Assembly: GCA_947069175.1 (NCBI GenBank)
Contig: CAMTDV010000017.1
Coordinates: 46,881,137-46,945,136 of the forward strand
DNA from: Scalesia atractyloides
Taxonomy: Eukaryota; Streptophyta; Magnoliopsida; Asterales; Asteraceae
DNA: 64,000 nt
Direction of reading: 5' to 3'
Below the pieces are notes generated by a model. The model made no database searches. It had not been told where the DNA came from and was given only the letters and a program-made list of their open reading frames with translations. Of this stretch, positions 22,827 to 35,541 are shown piece after piece (positions within the stretch are counted from its first letter, which is position 1; each line of letters starts with the position of its first letter). The position numbers and the translations under genes were made by a program.

Positions 22827-23951
22827 AATTCCCCCTTGTCCGTTATCGTCGAATCTTGATCTTGAACTTGAAATCTCTGAGCCGTGTTTGAATATTCTGC
22901 AACTTCAATCAAGGTCTGTCGATGTCGTATAACGCGTCAACAAATTCCCCTTTAATTGATGATCCGGGTTTGCATTATCAACATTAAATTCCCCCTGAAA
23001 TCTCCAGTTCAGAGTTTTGTTTGCACGGTTTCCAACCTCCTCTGATTTGCTTGACTGACAAATTTTCTTGAATAAACACCATCTTGAAGCTAATCAATGT
23101 AGCTTCTCAGTTTCGATGATAACCGCATCCGAGTTCAGTTTTTTAATAAGCATTGTAGCACTGAGAGTCTATTCCGCACAACTCCTAATCTTTCAAAAAC
23201 TCAACCGGCACTTCATAGAAACTTCGAATCACCACATCGGTAAACTTCAAATCAATGAATATTGGCGTAATCACATTTATGCATACTCTTGAAAGACTGA
23301 TTAGCAAATCGTTAATCTGCTCAATCAGCAAATCTTCATCGGAATCAAATCATCTGGTAACACATCAAATCTAAGAAACATACGTCCGAGATCAAAATCA
23401 CATTCTTCCTCTCCAGTTACAATATCAGATGTATAGCTCACTCCACTGAAGCTGACGCCTTGAAACTACAAAACATCCTCATTTCCGGATTACTCACGAA
23501 AACAATTCATTTGCGTTGCAGAGTTAAAGATAGGCAGTCGTGTATGCATCAACCCCACATCTAAGGTCAGGCTTTTAAACCCCTAAGCATCAATCTGTAT
23601 TATGATCTGAAAATTTTGAACTTCCTGTGATCTCGAAATCCCGAATGTATAGTCTGTTTTGCGAGCAACTGGTACACAACTTTTTATGAAAGATTTATTA
23701 AATCATTTTCTTTAGTCATGAATTGCAAGTATGTAACCTCCCCCGCCAGTCTCGGCGCAACTGAAACTACAAGACATCCCTATTTTCTGGCGGTTAGTCC
23801 GGAAAATATTTCATAAGCAATGTAGAGTTAAACTGGGTACATTGTACCACTAAGAAATCATGTGTGCTAACCAGCTTATACGAGGGCTCAGGCATCAACA
23901 TGACCACAACTACAGAATCTGATAAACAACTCCTCCAAGACTCAGTTATGC
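22827..23951. other. Internal region of the non-autonomous element, left part
   Basis: Non-coding by inspection. It is rich in AATTCCCC(C/T) words (three near 22827-23005), which look like repeated polypurine-tract-like segments on the - strand. The right part of the same region is 40738-41483. Short open frames (for example 23794-24021) run across the Athila boundary and are not genes. Confidence 0.5.
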
Positions 23952-23956
23952 AACCC

Positions 23957-25163
23957 TGACGGGTAGTCCATGGGACAACCCTTAAATGCCTTGAAAGATA
24001 AGTAAATCCCGCATTTGACATCGTAGTTATCTTGAATTAGATAACTACAGTTGTTATGTCTTAGGTATGTTCGGGGCGTGAAAGGAGTGGAAATGGCAGC
24101 ATTAGAAAGAGGTTGGTAGAGTTGATGTTTTGTTGAAGTTTATTGAAGATCAAAGGAGAAATGGCCAGCCTCTACCGTAGCTTACGGTAGCTACCGTAAG
24201 CTACGGTAGCCCTTGAAGATAAATCCCCCACCGTAAGGCAGTAGGTTTGGGGCGTAACAACATGAAAGCTACCGTAAGCTACGGTAGCCACCGTAGCTTA
24301 CGGTAGACCCTAGCGAGAAAAGTGTAACTGCCCATATAACTCGAGTTTCAGGTGTCTTTTCCGTTATCTCATCATTTGGGGACGTTTCAGAGCAGTTCTT
24401 GGGCGAATTTTGGCTTGTGCTAGTGCTTGTGAACAATTCTATACATTTGTTTTATGTTTTTGATTCGTATGAACATTAAACTTGTTAGTATGATGATTCA
24501 CCAAGCTATGCGTGGCTAAACTTGTTGGTGATCATCTTGGTGGAAGGTTTGTTTGAGACTCTTGTGTTTTGTCTAAATTTCTAGAATAATAGACTTGTAA
24601 TGTTTGTTTAGTTTATTAAGGAGTGTGAATGTTTGTTTGTAAATTGTTAATTGATGTTTAGATCATAGTCTAAACCGTAAGTTCTTGGTGTCGTCGACAA
24701 TCGAGATATCACGGGAGGGATTACAGTTGGATATTGATTAATTGGTCATCGGGTAACAACCCTGCGCTCTAGTAACCCCAGTACTTAGTTCCTTTTTATC
24801 ACAAACAAATAATCACACATGAGCCATGTCTATGTGGTTCTTTCTAGTTAGGCATAAACACTAGTGTTAATTGAAACCGGAAACCTAAGATGGTCACTTC
24901 TTCGTAATCTGTTTACAAACACAATTGTTGATTTGCAATCTAGTATAGTTAATTTTAGCTAATCAAACCAAGCAATCAAATCTCTGAATTTATATTTCTG
25001 CATTTTAGTTTAAATTAGTTAATTGATAAAGATACATAGTAAACATATATTCCACAAACTCCCTATGTTTGATACCCACTTACCGCTAGCTAATTAGTAG
25101 CAATTGGATTAAATTTACGTGAGACTTCTTCACGTCAAATTTTGGCACTTCGACTTCACGTCA
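23957..25163 (+). repeat. Athila 5' LTR
   Basis: 1207 bases, TGACGGGTAGTCC to CACGTCA. It is longer than the 3' LTR because of an 11-12-base insertion near 24130 and extra bases near 25125-25150, where the LTR/leader junction (CACGTCAAATTT-GG) seems to be duplicated. It contains four CTACCGTA-nnn-TACGGTAG type palindromes at 24172-24209 and 24269-24306. Confidence 0.9.
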
Positions 25164-25168
25164 AATTT

Positions 25169-25186
25169 CGGTGCCGTTGCCGGGGG
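25169..25186 (+). other. Athila primer-binding site
   Basis: CGGTGCCGTTGCCGGGGG, six bases after the LTR end. A TGG(C/T)GCCGTTGCCGGGG-type PBS is usual for Athila elements; here the first T is C. Confidence 0.75.
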
Positions 25187-25278
25187 TAGTGCACAACGTG
25201 TGTTATCTTTTTTAGTTTTGGTTTGTTATTTTTTCGGGTTTACGATGTTTGTGTTAGTGTGCAGGTACTTACAGGTGC

Positions 25279-27375
25279 ATGCATACAAGAGGCTCTCACA
25301 AGCTATCACCACTAGTATTTGATCCGGAAATTGAGCGAACTTTGCGAAGAAACCGAGTTCTACTACGAGAAAACAAAGTTATTGGTTCATCTACTACACC
25401 AAGCAATACAATGGAACCACCACCTCCCACTACGGTCAAACAACACCATCCACGCCTACACCTACACCAAATCGTACCAATCCTTCACCAACCAACGTTA
25501 TATTACCTGCAAGTACTCGAACTGAGCATTCCTTTAGCCATACCCCTACAACAACTGTCCCACCTCTCTCACCGTTCTTTCCAACTGTTGGTCAATCTTC
25601 CTCTTCTCACCAAATACCACCATCACATTAATTTCACCCAAGTTCATCCATAGTCCATACTACCTCTACTTACCAACCACCATTTCAACCGGGTTTGCAA
25701 TATCAACAACCTCATTACTTGCAAACTATGGGAGCGAGAAGAGATGGATATGATTATGGGTATGCAGAAGATAATTCAGGATATGATGAGGAAGGATATG
25801 TTTTGAGGGGTAGTGGAGATCAAGGGGATTACACTTACGTGCAAGGTTAAGGGGGGCAAGGTTTTGGTAGACCTCAACAACAAATCGTGCAACAACAGAT
25901 TGTACCACAACAATTACCACCACAAGGCCCGCAAATTCAGAGACTGATGCCGCAACAACAAGTTCCTCCACCACAATTTCAACAAGTTGCACCTCAAAGG
26001 CAAGTTCAAGGGCAGCCGGGTCAACCGAGAGTACCTTTGGGTGTTTCTCGAAGGCATCATAGAGAAGTGGTAAGAGGGGTTGAAGCTCATTTTCCTCTGG
26101 TGATCACTAACAATCCTTCGCCAATAGTAATTCCTCATCACATGGATGGAAGAACATTTGAGGTGAGAACTAATGCTCTCCAAAGTTTACTGAAGTTTAA
26201 GGGATTAGCAACGGAAGAATCTTATTTCCATTTGGGGGCGTATGATTTTATTTGTAATACTATCAGTGGGCAAGGGTTTACATCGGATGATGTTAAGTTG
26301 GTCCTTTTCCAGTTTTCGTTGGAAGATAAGTCAAAGAGATGGTTTTATACATTGCCTTCGGCTTCGGTTTATACATGGGCTGAGATGCAACAAAGGTTCT
26401 TGGAAGAGTACTACACGGCCCAAAAGACTAATGAGGCGAGGAAGAATTTGAGAAGCTTCCAACAACAAGGATGAAATGTTTCACGAAGCATTTGAGAGGT
26501 TTAACATGATGCTTAAAAATTGTCCGCAGCATGGAATTGCATTGTGGGAGTTGTTGAACACCTTTCATGAGGGTATAAGTGAGGAGGATACTTGTGACTT
26601 GATGTCGGTCAGCAATGGTACTTTTAGTACTAATTTTGAGCAAGACGATTGGGCCTTTTTGGAGCAAATGTCTTATAACTCCAAACGGAAGGCAGAAGCC
26701 TCAAGGAAGGCTAGGCATGTTATCACACGGCCTCAAGTTCATGCCATGGATGATGGAGGAGTACAAACCATGAATCAAGTATATGATGTTTTTACCAGTT
26801 GTAGTGAATTGGGTCATACAGCGGATGTGTGTTTAGTGGGGATTGTGCAAGAACAAGTAGAAGAGGTAAATGCCATTTAAGGGGGATGTAGTAAGAATTA
26901 TAATGTGAACTCGAATACCTACCACCCCAGGTTGCGAAATTATCCAAATTTTCAATATGGAAACCCGGCCAATCAAGCTAATCCGAACTTTCAAGGAAAC
27001 CAAGGAAATTACGTCCCGCGTCAACAATATAACAATCAAGGTAATTTTAGAGGTGGGAACAATCAAGGGTTTCAAGGGAAATTTCAACAGTTGGGTGATG
27101 GTCAAGGTGGTTCGTCAGGTGGAAATGAAGTCATGGAGATGTTGAGGACCATGCAAATGGAGATGCAAAAGAGGAATCAAATGGATGATGCTCGCATTCA
27201 AAAAGATGAATTCCGGGATAAGGCGATTCAATCGTTGACCACTCAAATGGGTCAACTTGCAACCGACGTTGCGGAATTGAAAAAAGGTAAAGGTCAACTA
27301 CCAAGCGACACTAAGGTAAATCCTTCCCATAGTTCTTCACGTAATGTTCCTATTAACCATGTTAGTGTTTTATGA
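25279..27375 (+). pseudogene. Athila gag, frameshifted
   Basis: Pieces in order: N-terminus at 25279 (MHTRGSHKLSPLVFDPEIER); a Gln/Pro-rich linker; the capsid domain at 25887-26474 (FHLGAYDFICNTI, LEDKSKRWFYTLPSASVYTW) continuing at 26476-26880 in another frame; a knuckle remnant near 26793-26835; and a Gln/Asn-rich tail at 26905-27375. The knuckle reads FTSCSELGHTADVC, so its first cysteine is now Phe. Frameshifts lie near 25440 and 26474, and in-frame stops at 26878 and 27373. Gag would form the particle; this copy cannot. Confidence 0.8.
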
Positions 27376-27411
27376 AGTGGTAAAGAATATAAAACTAATT
27401 TATCATCGAGT

Positions 27412-28389
27412 TTGGTTGATGGGGTGGTTGAGGACATTACGGGTGTTGAAAGTGATGAGGATGAAGCATCACCCACTGTTGTTCCTAAAGATCCCAATGT
27501 TGAGAAAGTAATTAAAAAACCGGGGTTGGGTGAAATTCTAAACGAAAACGAGGAAGGGGGATCGAGTCAAGTCCCATTTCCTTCAACTTTAGTCGACCCG
27601 GGTAAGAAAAATTTTATTTCAAAAAGGGGTCCTCAAAAGGAGGAAATGTGGGAAGTGTTTAAGCAAGTCAAAGTTAATCTTCCTTTACTTGAAGCAATTA
27701 AACAAGTACCCGCGTATGCTAAATTTTTGAAAGAGTTATATACTCAAAGAGGCAACAAAAAGTGCCTAAGTGGGTTGATGTGACGGAAAGGGTAAGCGCG
27801 ATGCTTAAAGGAGATCTTCCTCCTAAACTCCAAGATCCGGGAATGCCCCTAATTAATATTCAAGTTGGAAATTTTCAAATGTCACGGGCGTTATTAGATC
27901 TTGGAGCCAGAGTTAGTATCTTACCAGGGGGCTTATACGACCAATATGATTTTGGTCCATTGAAGCGGATTGAGACAACGGTTGTTTTAGCCGATTTATC
28001 TCATAAGCTTCCTCGGGGATTGTGTGGGATGTTATTGTTAAGGTTGATGAATTCAATTATCCGGTTGATTTTCTAGTCTTAGATTACTCATCCGCGGACC
28101 CAAGTCAACAACAAAATGTTATCTTAGGTCGGCCATTTTTGAACACCGCTCATGCTGTAATTGATTGTCGACATGGTACGGTCGACATGACATTTGGTAA
28201 TTGAAAAGGAGCTTAAATGTTTTTACTAACGCTTCTAACTCTTTTGGTGTTGATGAGTGTTTTATGGCAGATTTGGTCGACGGGTGCGACCTGCATGAGT
28301 ATGAGGAGGATAGTTTAGATGTTTGTGTTTGTGATTTTTCTGAACAGGTACATGCTTGTGCTTTGAGGATTGGGGAAGCAAAAGCATGA
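27412..28389 (+). pseudogene. Athila protease region
   Basis: 27412-27783 continues the gag frame after the 27373 stop. The aspartic protease core follows in the next frame (27762-28076), with ALLDLGARVSILP as the active-site motif (Asp-Leu-Gly-Ala) and YPVDFLVLDY. It finishes in a third frame (28022-28204) with NVILGRPFLNT, the second conserved loop. 28201-28389 is the acidic linker before reverse transcriptase. Three frames within one domain mean it is dead. Confidence 0.75.
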
Positions 28390-28606
28390 CGCTCTAGCGG
28401 CCAAAGTGGGGCGACCGGCATGGTCCCATCAATTCGAAAGCTTACCGGGGGAGATTAGTTCGGGTACAAAACCGTCATTATAGGATCCACCGACGTTGGA
28501 GTTGAAAGACTTGCCAAGCCACTTGATATACGCATTTTTAGGGGATAATGACTCATTACCGGTCATTATTGCCTCTAACTTAGATGTGGTTTAAGAGAAA
28601 GAATTA

Positions 28607-30563
28607 TTGGAGGTGTTGAGAGAAAACAATGTGCCTATTGGGTGGACGATTACCGATTTGACAGGAATTAGTCCATCCATAGTCATGCACAAAATCATTA
28701 CCATCGAGGATGTGAAACCGGCACGAGAGACTCAAAGGAGATTGAACCCGAATCTGGGAGAAGTGGTAAAGAAAGAGGTAATTAAGTGGTTAGACGCACG
28801 TATTATTTATCCAATTTCGGATAGTGCTTGGGTAAGTCCTGCCTAAGTGGTACCTAAAAAGGCCGGCATTCAGGTAATTAATGATGAAAATGTTAAACAA
28901 ATTGCCACTCGACCGGTCACCGGGTGACGTGTTTGTATCAATTATCGCAAACTGAATGACGCGACATCGAAGGACCATTTTCCATTACCTTTTATTAACC
29001 AAACTATTGAAAAATTATCGGGTCAAAAATACTACTGTGTTTTGGAAGGTACTCAGGGTATAATCAAATTGCTATCCACCTGGATGACCAACACAAGACC
29101 ACCTTCACGTGTTCGTATAGTACTTTTGCTTTTCAGCGAATGCCATTCGGCTTGTGTAATGTTCCGGCGACTTTCCAACGATGTATGATTAGTATTTCTT
29201 GGACATGGTTGGAGAGTCGCTCGAGGTGTTCATGGATGACTTTTCCATTTTTGTCACTAGTTTTGAGTCTTGTCTCGATGTGTCAGAAAAAAGTTTTAAA
29301 AAGATGTGTCGAGAAAAACTTAGTGCTTAGTTGGGAAAAAAGTCACTTCATGGTCCAAGAGGGTATTGTGTTGGGTCATATTATTTCTGAGCGGGGGATG
29401 GAAGTGGATATGGCAAAAATTTGGGTAATATCATCTTTGCCTCCACCGAAAAACGTTAAAGGGGTAACATCATTTTTGGGACATGCCGGTTTCTACCGAA
29501 GGTTTATTAAAGGTTTTAGTGTTATCACCAAACCTTTATGTACTTTGTTATTAAAAGATGCTCCCTTTTATTTTACTAATGAATGTTTGCAAGCCTTTAA
29601 TGTGTTGAAGGAACAATTGGTGAAAGCTCCCATTTTGAAACCATCGGATTGGTCGAAGCCGTATGAAATTATGTGTGACGCTAGTGATACAACAATTGGA
29701 GCGGTTTTGGTCAATGGGTTGATAAAAAACCGTTGGTGATTTACTATGCCAGCAAGACTTTGTCCGATGCGCAACTGAATTACACCACAACTAAAAAGGA
29801 GTTGCTTGCGGTGGTGTATGCCTTGGACAAGTTTTGCTCATATATTTGGGGAAGTAAAGTGATCGTGTACTCGGACCATAGTGCGGTTTGATATTTGATG
29901 GAGAAAAAGGATGCAAAGCCCCGGTTGATTCGTTGGGTGCTTTTGCTACAAGAATTTGATTTGGAAATTCGGGACAAGAAAGGATGTGAAAATGTAGTGG
30001 CAGATCACTTATCCCGCATTCCATTGGAAGGAATTGAAGATGCAAGTGAGATCAATGAACGGTTCCCTGATGAGCAATCGTCCTTTGTTGGACCGTGGTA
30101 TGCACATTACGATAATTATTTAGCCACAGGTGTAATTCTGAGTCATTGGACGAAGAAGAGAAGGCAACAATTTATGTTTCAAGTCAAATAATACATATGG
30201 GATGAATCAGACCTTTTTAAAGTTGGGCCTGAAAGTGATTCGAAGGTGTGTCCCTGAAACCGAAGTGTTGGAGATTTTGACCCATACTCACGCATCTGCT
30301 TGCGGGGGTCATTTTAGTGGCCGAAAGACAGGATATCAGTGCTTACATGTGGGTTTTACTGGCCTGCTATTTTCAAGGATGCATGTGAATATGCTCGGAA
30401 TTGTTTGAGGTGTCAACAAATGGGTAGAATTTCAAAAAGGGATGAAATGCCTTTACAACCCATTTTGGTCGTTGAAGTGTTTGATGTATGGGTAGACTTC
30501 ATGGGGCCTTTTCCAAATTCGAATGGGTTCTTATATGTAAAGCTTCGTATTTTTCACGTTTAA
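28607..30563 (+). pseudogene. Athila reverse transcriptase, RNase H and integrase N-part (copy A)
   Basis: RT: VCINYRKLNDATSKDHFPLP near 28929-28990, MPFGLCNVPATFQ at 29140, and the catalytic FMDD at 29229-29240 in a different frame from its surroundings. RNase H: MCDASDTTIGAVL at 29671 and VIVYSDHSAV near 29860. Integrase zinc region: HASACGGHFSGRKT near 30290 and CLRCQQMG near 30405, then the first catalytic Asp in DVWVDFMGPFP near 30484. In-frame stops at 28844, 28925 and 29889 look like CAA, TGG and CGA decays. A 1-base loss near 29710 is specific to this copy. Confidence 0.85.
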
Positions 30564-30978
30564 TTAATTATTTACTTATTCATTTAATTATTTAAATACA
30601 TTATTTATTGATCATTTACTCATTATTTATCCATTTATTTAATAGTTATTTAAACCCTTAATTCAATTATTAAATATATAATTATTTATTCATTTAAATT
30701 ATTTATAAGGATTTTTAATCCAAATTCAAAAAAAAAGTTTATTTCTTTAATTAACTTAGTTAAGTTCTAAGTTTGCCAAACTAGTATAACAACTAGCTTG
30801 GTTATCTACTTAAAGGGGTTGTTTATGCAACTTAATTCAATTATTAAATATATAACTATTTATTCATTTAAATTATTTACAAGGATTTTTAATCCAAATT
30901 CAAAAAAAAGTTTATTTCTTTAATTAACTTAGTTAAGTTCTAAGTTAGCCAAACTAGTATAACAACTAGCTTGGTCAT
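29258..30978 (+). repeat. Tandem duplication in Athila pol, copy A
   Basis: The sequence from TTTGTCACTAGTTTTGAG (29258) through RNase H, the integrase zinc region and the first 440 bases of the inserted LTR (30536-30978) is repeated from 30979 onward. Copies differ by scattered substitutions and single-base indels. Inside copy A the LTR piece has its own 174-base tandem duplication (TTAATTCAATTATTAAA at 30658 and 30832), absent from copy B. Confidence 0.85.
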
Positions 30979-32268
30979 GTTTGTCACTAGTTTTGAGTCT
31001 TGTCTCGATGTGTTAGAAAAAAAGTTTTAAAAAGATGTGTCGAGAACTTAGTGCTTAGTTGGGAAAAAAGTCACTTCATGGTCCCAAGAGGGTATTGTGT
31101 TGGGGTATGTTATTTCTGAGCGGGGGATGGAAGTGGATATGGCAAAAATTTGGGTAATATCATCTTTGCCTCCACCGAAAAACGTTAAAGGGGTAAGATC
31201 ATTTTTGGGACACGCCGGTTTCTACCGAAGGTTTATTAAAGGTTTTAGTGTTATCACCAAACCTTTATGTAATTTGTTATTAAAAGATGTTCCCTTTGAT
31301 TTTACTAACGAATGTTTGCAAGCCTTTAATGTGTTGAAGGAACAATTGGTGAAAGCTCCCATTTTGAAATCGTCGGATTGATCGAAGTCGTATGAAATTA
31401 TGTGTGACGCTAGTGATACAACAATTGGAGCGGTTTTGGGTCAATGGGTTGATAAAAAACCGTTGGTGATTTACTATGCCAGCAAGACTTTGTCCGAGGC
31501 GCAACTGAATTACACCACAACTGAAAAGGAGTTGCTTGCGATGGTGTATGCCTTGGACAAGTTTTGCTCATATATTTGGGGAAGTAAAGTGATCGTGTAC
31601 TCGGACCATAGTGCGGTTTGATATTTGATGGAGAAAAAGGATGCAAAGCTCCGGTTGATTCGTTGGGTGCTTTTGCTACAAGAATTTGATTTGGAAATTC
31701 GGGACAAGAAAGGATGTGAAAATGTAGTGGCATATCACTTATCCCGCATTCCATTGGAAGGAATTGAAGATGCAAGTGAGATCAATGAATGGTTCCCTGA
31801 TGAGCAATAATCCTTTATTGGATCGTGGTATGCACATTACGATAATTATTTAGCCACAGGTGTAATTCTGAGTCATTGGACGAAGAAGAGAAGGCAACAA
31901 TTTATGTTTCAAGTCAAATAATACATATGGGATGAACCAGACCTTTTTAAAGTTGGGCCTGATCAAGTGATTCGAAGGTGTGTCCCTGAAACCGAAGTGT
32001 TAGAGATTTTGACCCATGCTCACGCATCTGCTTGCGGGGGTCATTTTAGTGGCCGAAAGACAGGATATCGAGTGCTTACATGCGGGTTTTACTGGCCTGC
32101 TATTTTCAAGGATGCATGTGAATATGCTTGGAATTGTTTGAGGTGTCAACAAATAGGTAGAATTTCAAAAAGGGGTGAAATGCCTTTACAACCCATTTTG
32201 GTCGTTGAAGTGTTTGATGTATGGGTAGACTTCATGGGGCCTTTTCCGAATTCGAATGGGTTCTTATA
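30979..32268 (+). pseudogene. Athila RNase H and integrase N-part (copy B)
   Basis: Second copy of the pol segment. RT thumb/connection from about 31097 (ERGMEVDMAKIWVISSLPPP), RNase H at 31400-31810 (MCDASDTTIGAVLGQW, VIVYSDHSAV), integrase zinc region at 31967-32150 (HAHASACGGHFSGRKT, CLRCQQIG) and DVWVDFMGPFP near 32214. It shares the stop at 31619 with copy A (29889), so that stop predates the duplication. It keeps the base that copy A lost near 29710. It ends at the solo LTR. Confidence 0.85.
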
Positions 32269-34671
32269 TGTAACGCTCCGTATTTTTTCGCGTTTATTAA
32301 TTATTTACTTATTCATTTAATTATTTAAATACATTATTTATTGATCATTTACTCATTATTTAACCATTTATTTAATAGTTATTTAAACCCTTAATTCAAT
32401 TGTTAAATATATAACTATTTATTCATTTAAATTATTTATAAGGATTTTTAATCCAAATTCAAAAAAAAAGTTTATTTCTTTAATTAACTTAGTTAAGTTC
32501 TAAGTTAGCCAAACTAGTATAACAACTAGCTTGGTCATCTACTTAAAGGGGTTGTTTATGCAACTTTTCAAACTTAAAATAAACTAACAAAGGTGCAGGG
32601 ACTGTTGTGTAATTCACCAAAACTTAAAATGGGAAAAATGGAAAAAAACGATGCAGACCGCGGGGATAACCCGGGCTATGCCCTCATTCGATACTAAACC
32701 CGAATCAGTTACTATAAATGTACCAGTTACGTTAAATCATGATTTCTTGTTTTGCCGCCAAAACGGGTCTACGAGAACCGAATGAAGACAACTTTTGGAG
32801 TTCCCTTTTCTTTCACATAACTGATTACCGTAATTGATTCATTACCCATCATTAATACCGAACGACTATAAATACCGAAGACCTTTCACCTCACAAACAC
32901 CTCTCTCACCCTCGTCACCCTCTTTTTTCGACCACCACTACCGCCAGCGGAAACCTGCAAGTTGACCGAAGCTTTATCATCCTTTTCATTCACACATCCA
33001 CACCTCTCACACATATCACAATCACTCTCACACCCTATTTCTTCGACAACCACAACCGCCAGAGAAGGAACAGCAGTCGCCAGAGTGTCTGCAACCCGCC
33101 GGATACACGCCGGCGCCGGAAACGACGACCGGTTTCCGACGAAACGCACGACATCCCTTGGCTTGGTATACATTCGTGTCCATGTATTTAATTTGTCTAT
33201 TCTTTTTTTGTTGTTTTGCATCAGTTACACTCCCATATCATACAAACAAATCAGAATTTTGAGTTTAGAAGCACCACAGACGATCTTGTTATTTAACAAA
33301 GACGATGACATCGGCTTGCTGTTTAAAACTAATGAAATCATTAAATGCACACCAAGCTAGGGCGTAGCCTAGTGGTGTTGCTCGTTCCTGTTGAGCCCTA
33401 GGGCACGGGTTCGAAACCCGGGTTGTTGCAGTTGGCCGGTTCCTTTTTTTTTTTTGCGAGTCATGGGCTAGCTGAAACAAGGGTTTGGACCAGTTTTTGG
33501 GCCAGTTTTCTTAAACAGTTTGTGCTATTATTATTATTTACGTTTCTTATTAGCACAACTATCATCATTTCTAAAATTTTCAATTTTGTTATTAGAATTA
33601 TTATCATTATTAAATTTAAACTAATAGTATTATTATTACTTAAAATCAGTATTTATTTATTAAATCTAAAGATTATTTGGTAATAATATTATTATTAAAT
33701 CTAACTATTATTAGCATTAATATTATTAATCTTATTATTCTAATACTATTTTATCATTATTGTTTAAGACAAGTAATGAGAGATTAATATTTAACCCTTG
33801 CAAAAGTTTATTCGTAACCGAAAACGAATAATTGAAACAACTCTTATAAAATAGCTTGTTAAATCTATAAATCTCGTACGTTACAATCAAACCTAATAAT
33901 TAAATTCATTATATCTTATCCTAGGTTAAACTCTTTGTCGCTCCTTCACCTTTACTCGTGCGCTTATTCGAGAACATATACGCAACCTAAGGTGAGTATA
34001 CTCGATCCTCTTTTTGTTTTATCACTTTTGGGGTGCAACATGTATTCTATATCAAGACACTTGACACTTGAAACTTATTTGAAACATACTCTATCCATTT
34101 AAACATGAAACTGGTGATACTTGAGACTTTGATGCTATGTGAACGTTTAATCCTTGTGTGTAGTTCCGCCTTAACAATGGTAGTACTATGCATATGCTAT
34201 AGGGGTAATGCACCTCCCCGTTAGTCTTTGGGGTATTGTTAGGATGAGACATATAACCTCCCGAAAAACATTGGGAAAGGCACTTAACGCATTGGAAACT
34301 TGGGCTGTCACTTGGACTGCGTTAGCTAGCATCGTGAAACTTGTTATATGTTTTCGTGTTGGATATGAGTCTTTTATTGTATTATGCTTTTGTATCAAAC
34401 TTGTATACTCGCTCAACATTTTTGTTGATTATATTTTAATGCATGTTGCAGGTTGTTAGCCAAGATGATGTGAAGAAATCAAGCTAGGACAAGCTCTAGA
34501 AACACACTTTAAATATTTGTTATGCTTGTTTACTTTGTTCAAAACTTTGTACTTGAATCTTTAGTATTTATGAAATTGGATTTAATCATATTGTCACAAA
34601 TAGTGTTATGATGCTTTTGAACGATTTGTTCGTCTCATCCTGATGTTTCCGCCATCGGTTGGGGTGTGACA
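32269..34671. mobile_element. Solo LTR inside Athila integrase, TSD TTATA
   Basis: TGTAACGCTCCG at the start, GTTGGGGTGTGACA at the end, 2403 bases. Flanked by TTATA at 32264-32268 and 34672-34676. The integrase reading resumes right after the second TTATA (LVAVDYVSKWIEA). It contains a tRNA-like module at 33364-33424 and a GTGAGTATACTC segment near 33993. Its termini resemble chromovirus LTRs elsewhere in this window. The lack of internal sequence shows LTR-LTR recombination after insertion. Confidence 0.9.
33364..33424 (+). other. tRNA-like module in solo LTR
   Basis: TAGCCTAGTGGT fits an A box and GGTTCGAAACC fits a B box, about 40 bases apart, followed shortly by a T-run. The T-arm GGG/CCC pairs, but no full cloverleaf can be drawn, so it is tRNA-derived (SINE-like) and not a tRNA gene. 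Confidence 0.5.
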
Positions 34672-34676
34672 TTATA

Positions 34677-35541
34677 AATATTGGTCGCGGTGGATTATGT
34701 CTCGAAATGGATTGAAGCCATAGCTACAAGGACCAACGATCACTCGGTGGTATGTAAGTTTGTACAATGGAACATCTTTGCTCGCTTTGGGATTCTGCGG
34801 GTTATTATTAGTGATGGTGCTTCACTCTTCAAAAATTTTAACTTTGGGAAGTTGTTGAAGTGGTATAGTGTGAACCACTGAGTCGCTACTCCATACCATC
34901 CACAAACAAGTGGACAAGTCGAGGTGTCTAACCGTCAAATTAAAGAGATTCTCATGAAAATGGTGCGGGTGGATAGGAAGGATTGGTCAAGCAAGCTAGA
35001 TGACGCGTTATGGGCGTACCGGATGGCCTATAAAACTCCAATAGGTACAACTCCTTATCGGTTGGTCTACGGGAAGGGGTGTCATATACCGATGGAGTTA
35101 GCTCATAGAGCACATTGGCCAATCAAGACGGTTAACGCGGATTAAAATGAAGCAGGAAAGATTCGGAAGTTGCAATTGAGTGAGATTGAAGAGATCCGAG
35201 ACGAGGCTTACGAATGTGCATCAACGTACAAAGACAAACTCAAAAAGGTTCATGATGTGAAGTTAAGAAAACGAACCTTTGAAGTGGGTCAAAAGGTATG
35301 GTTATACAACTCAAGATTGAAGTTTTTTGAGGGCAAGTTGAAAAGCAAGTGGATGGGGCCTTATGAGATCACAAGAGTGGGAAGATTTGGTGATGTCGAT
35401 ATTGAAGATTTTCACACTCGAAAGAAGCAAACAATGAATGGGCACCGGCTCAAACCATACTTGGAGGGGAATGACATCAACAATCTTGAGCTTGAAAAGG
35501 TGGCTTACATTCTACGCCCGGTGGAGGAGGAGAAAGCATAA
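34677..35541 (+). pseudogene. Athila integrase core and C-terminus
   Basis: Continues the integrase cut by the solo LTR: LVAVDYVSKWIEAIATRTND, second catalytic Asp in IISDGASLF (near 34810), catalytic Glu in SGQVEVSNRQIKE (near 34912). The long C-terminal part runs to a TAA at 35541 (KVWLYNSRLKFFEGKLKSKW). In-frame stops at about 34879 and 35143. All three DDE residues can be seen, though on different sides of the insertion. Confidence 0.85.
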
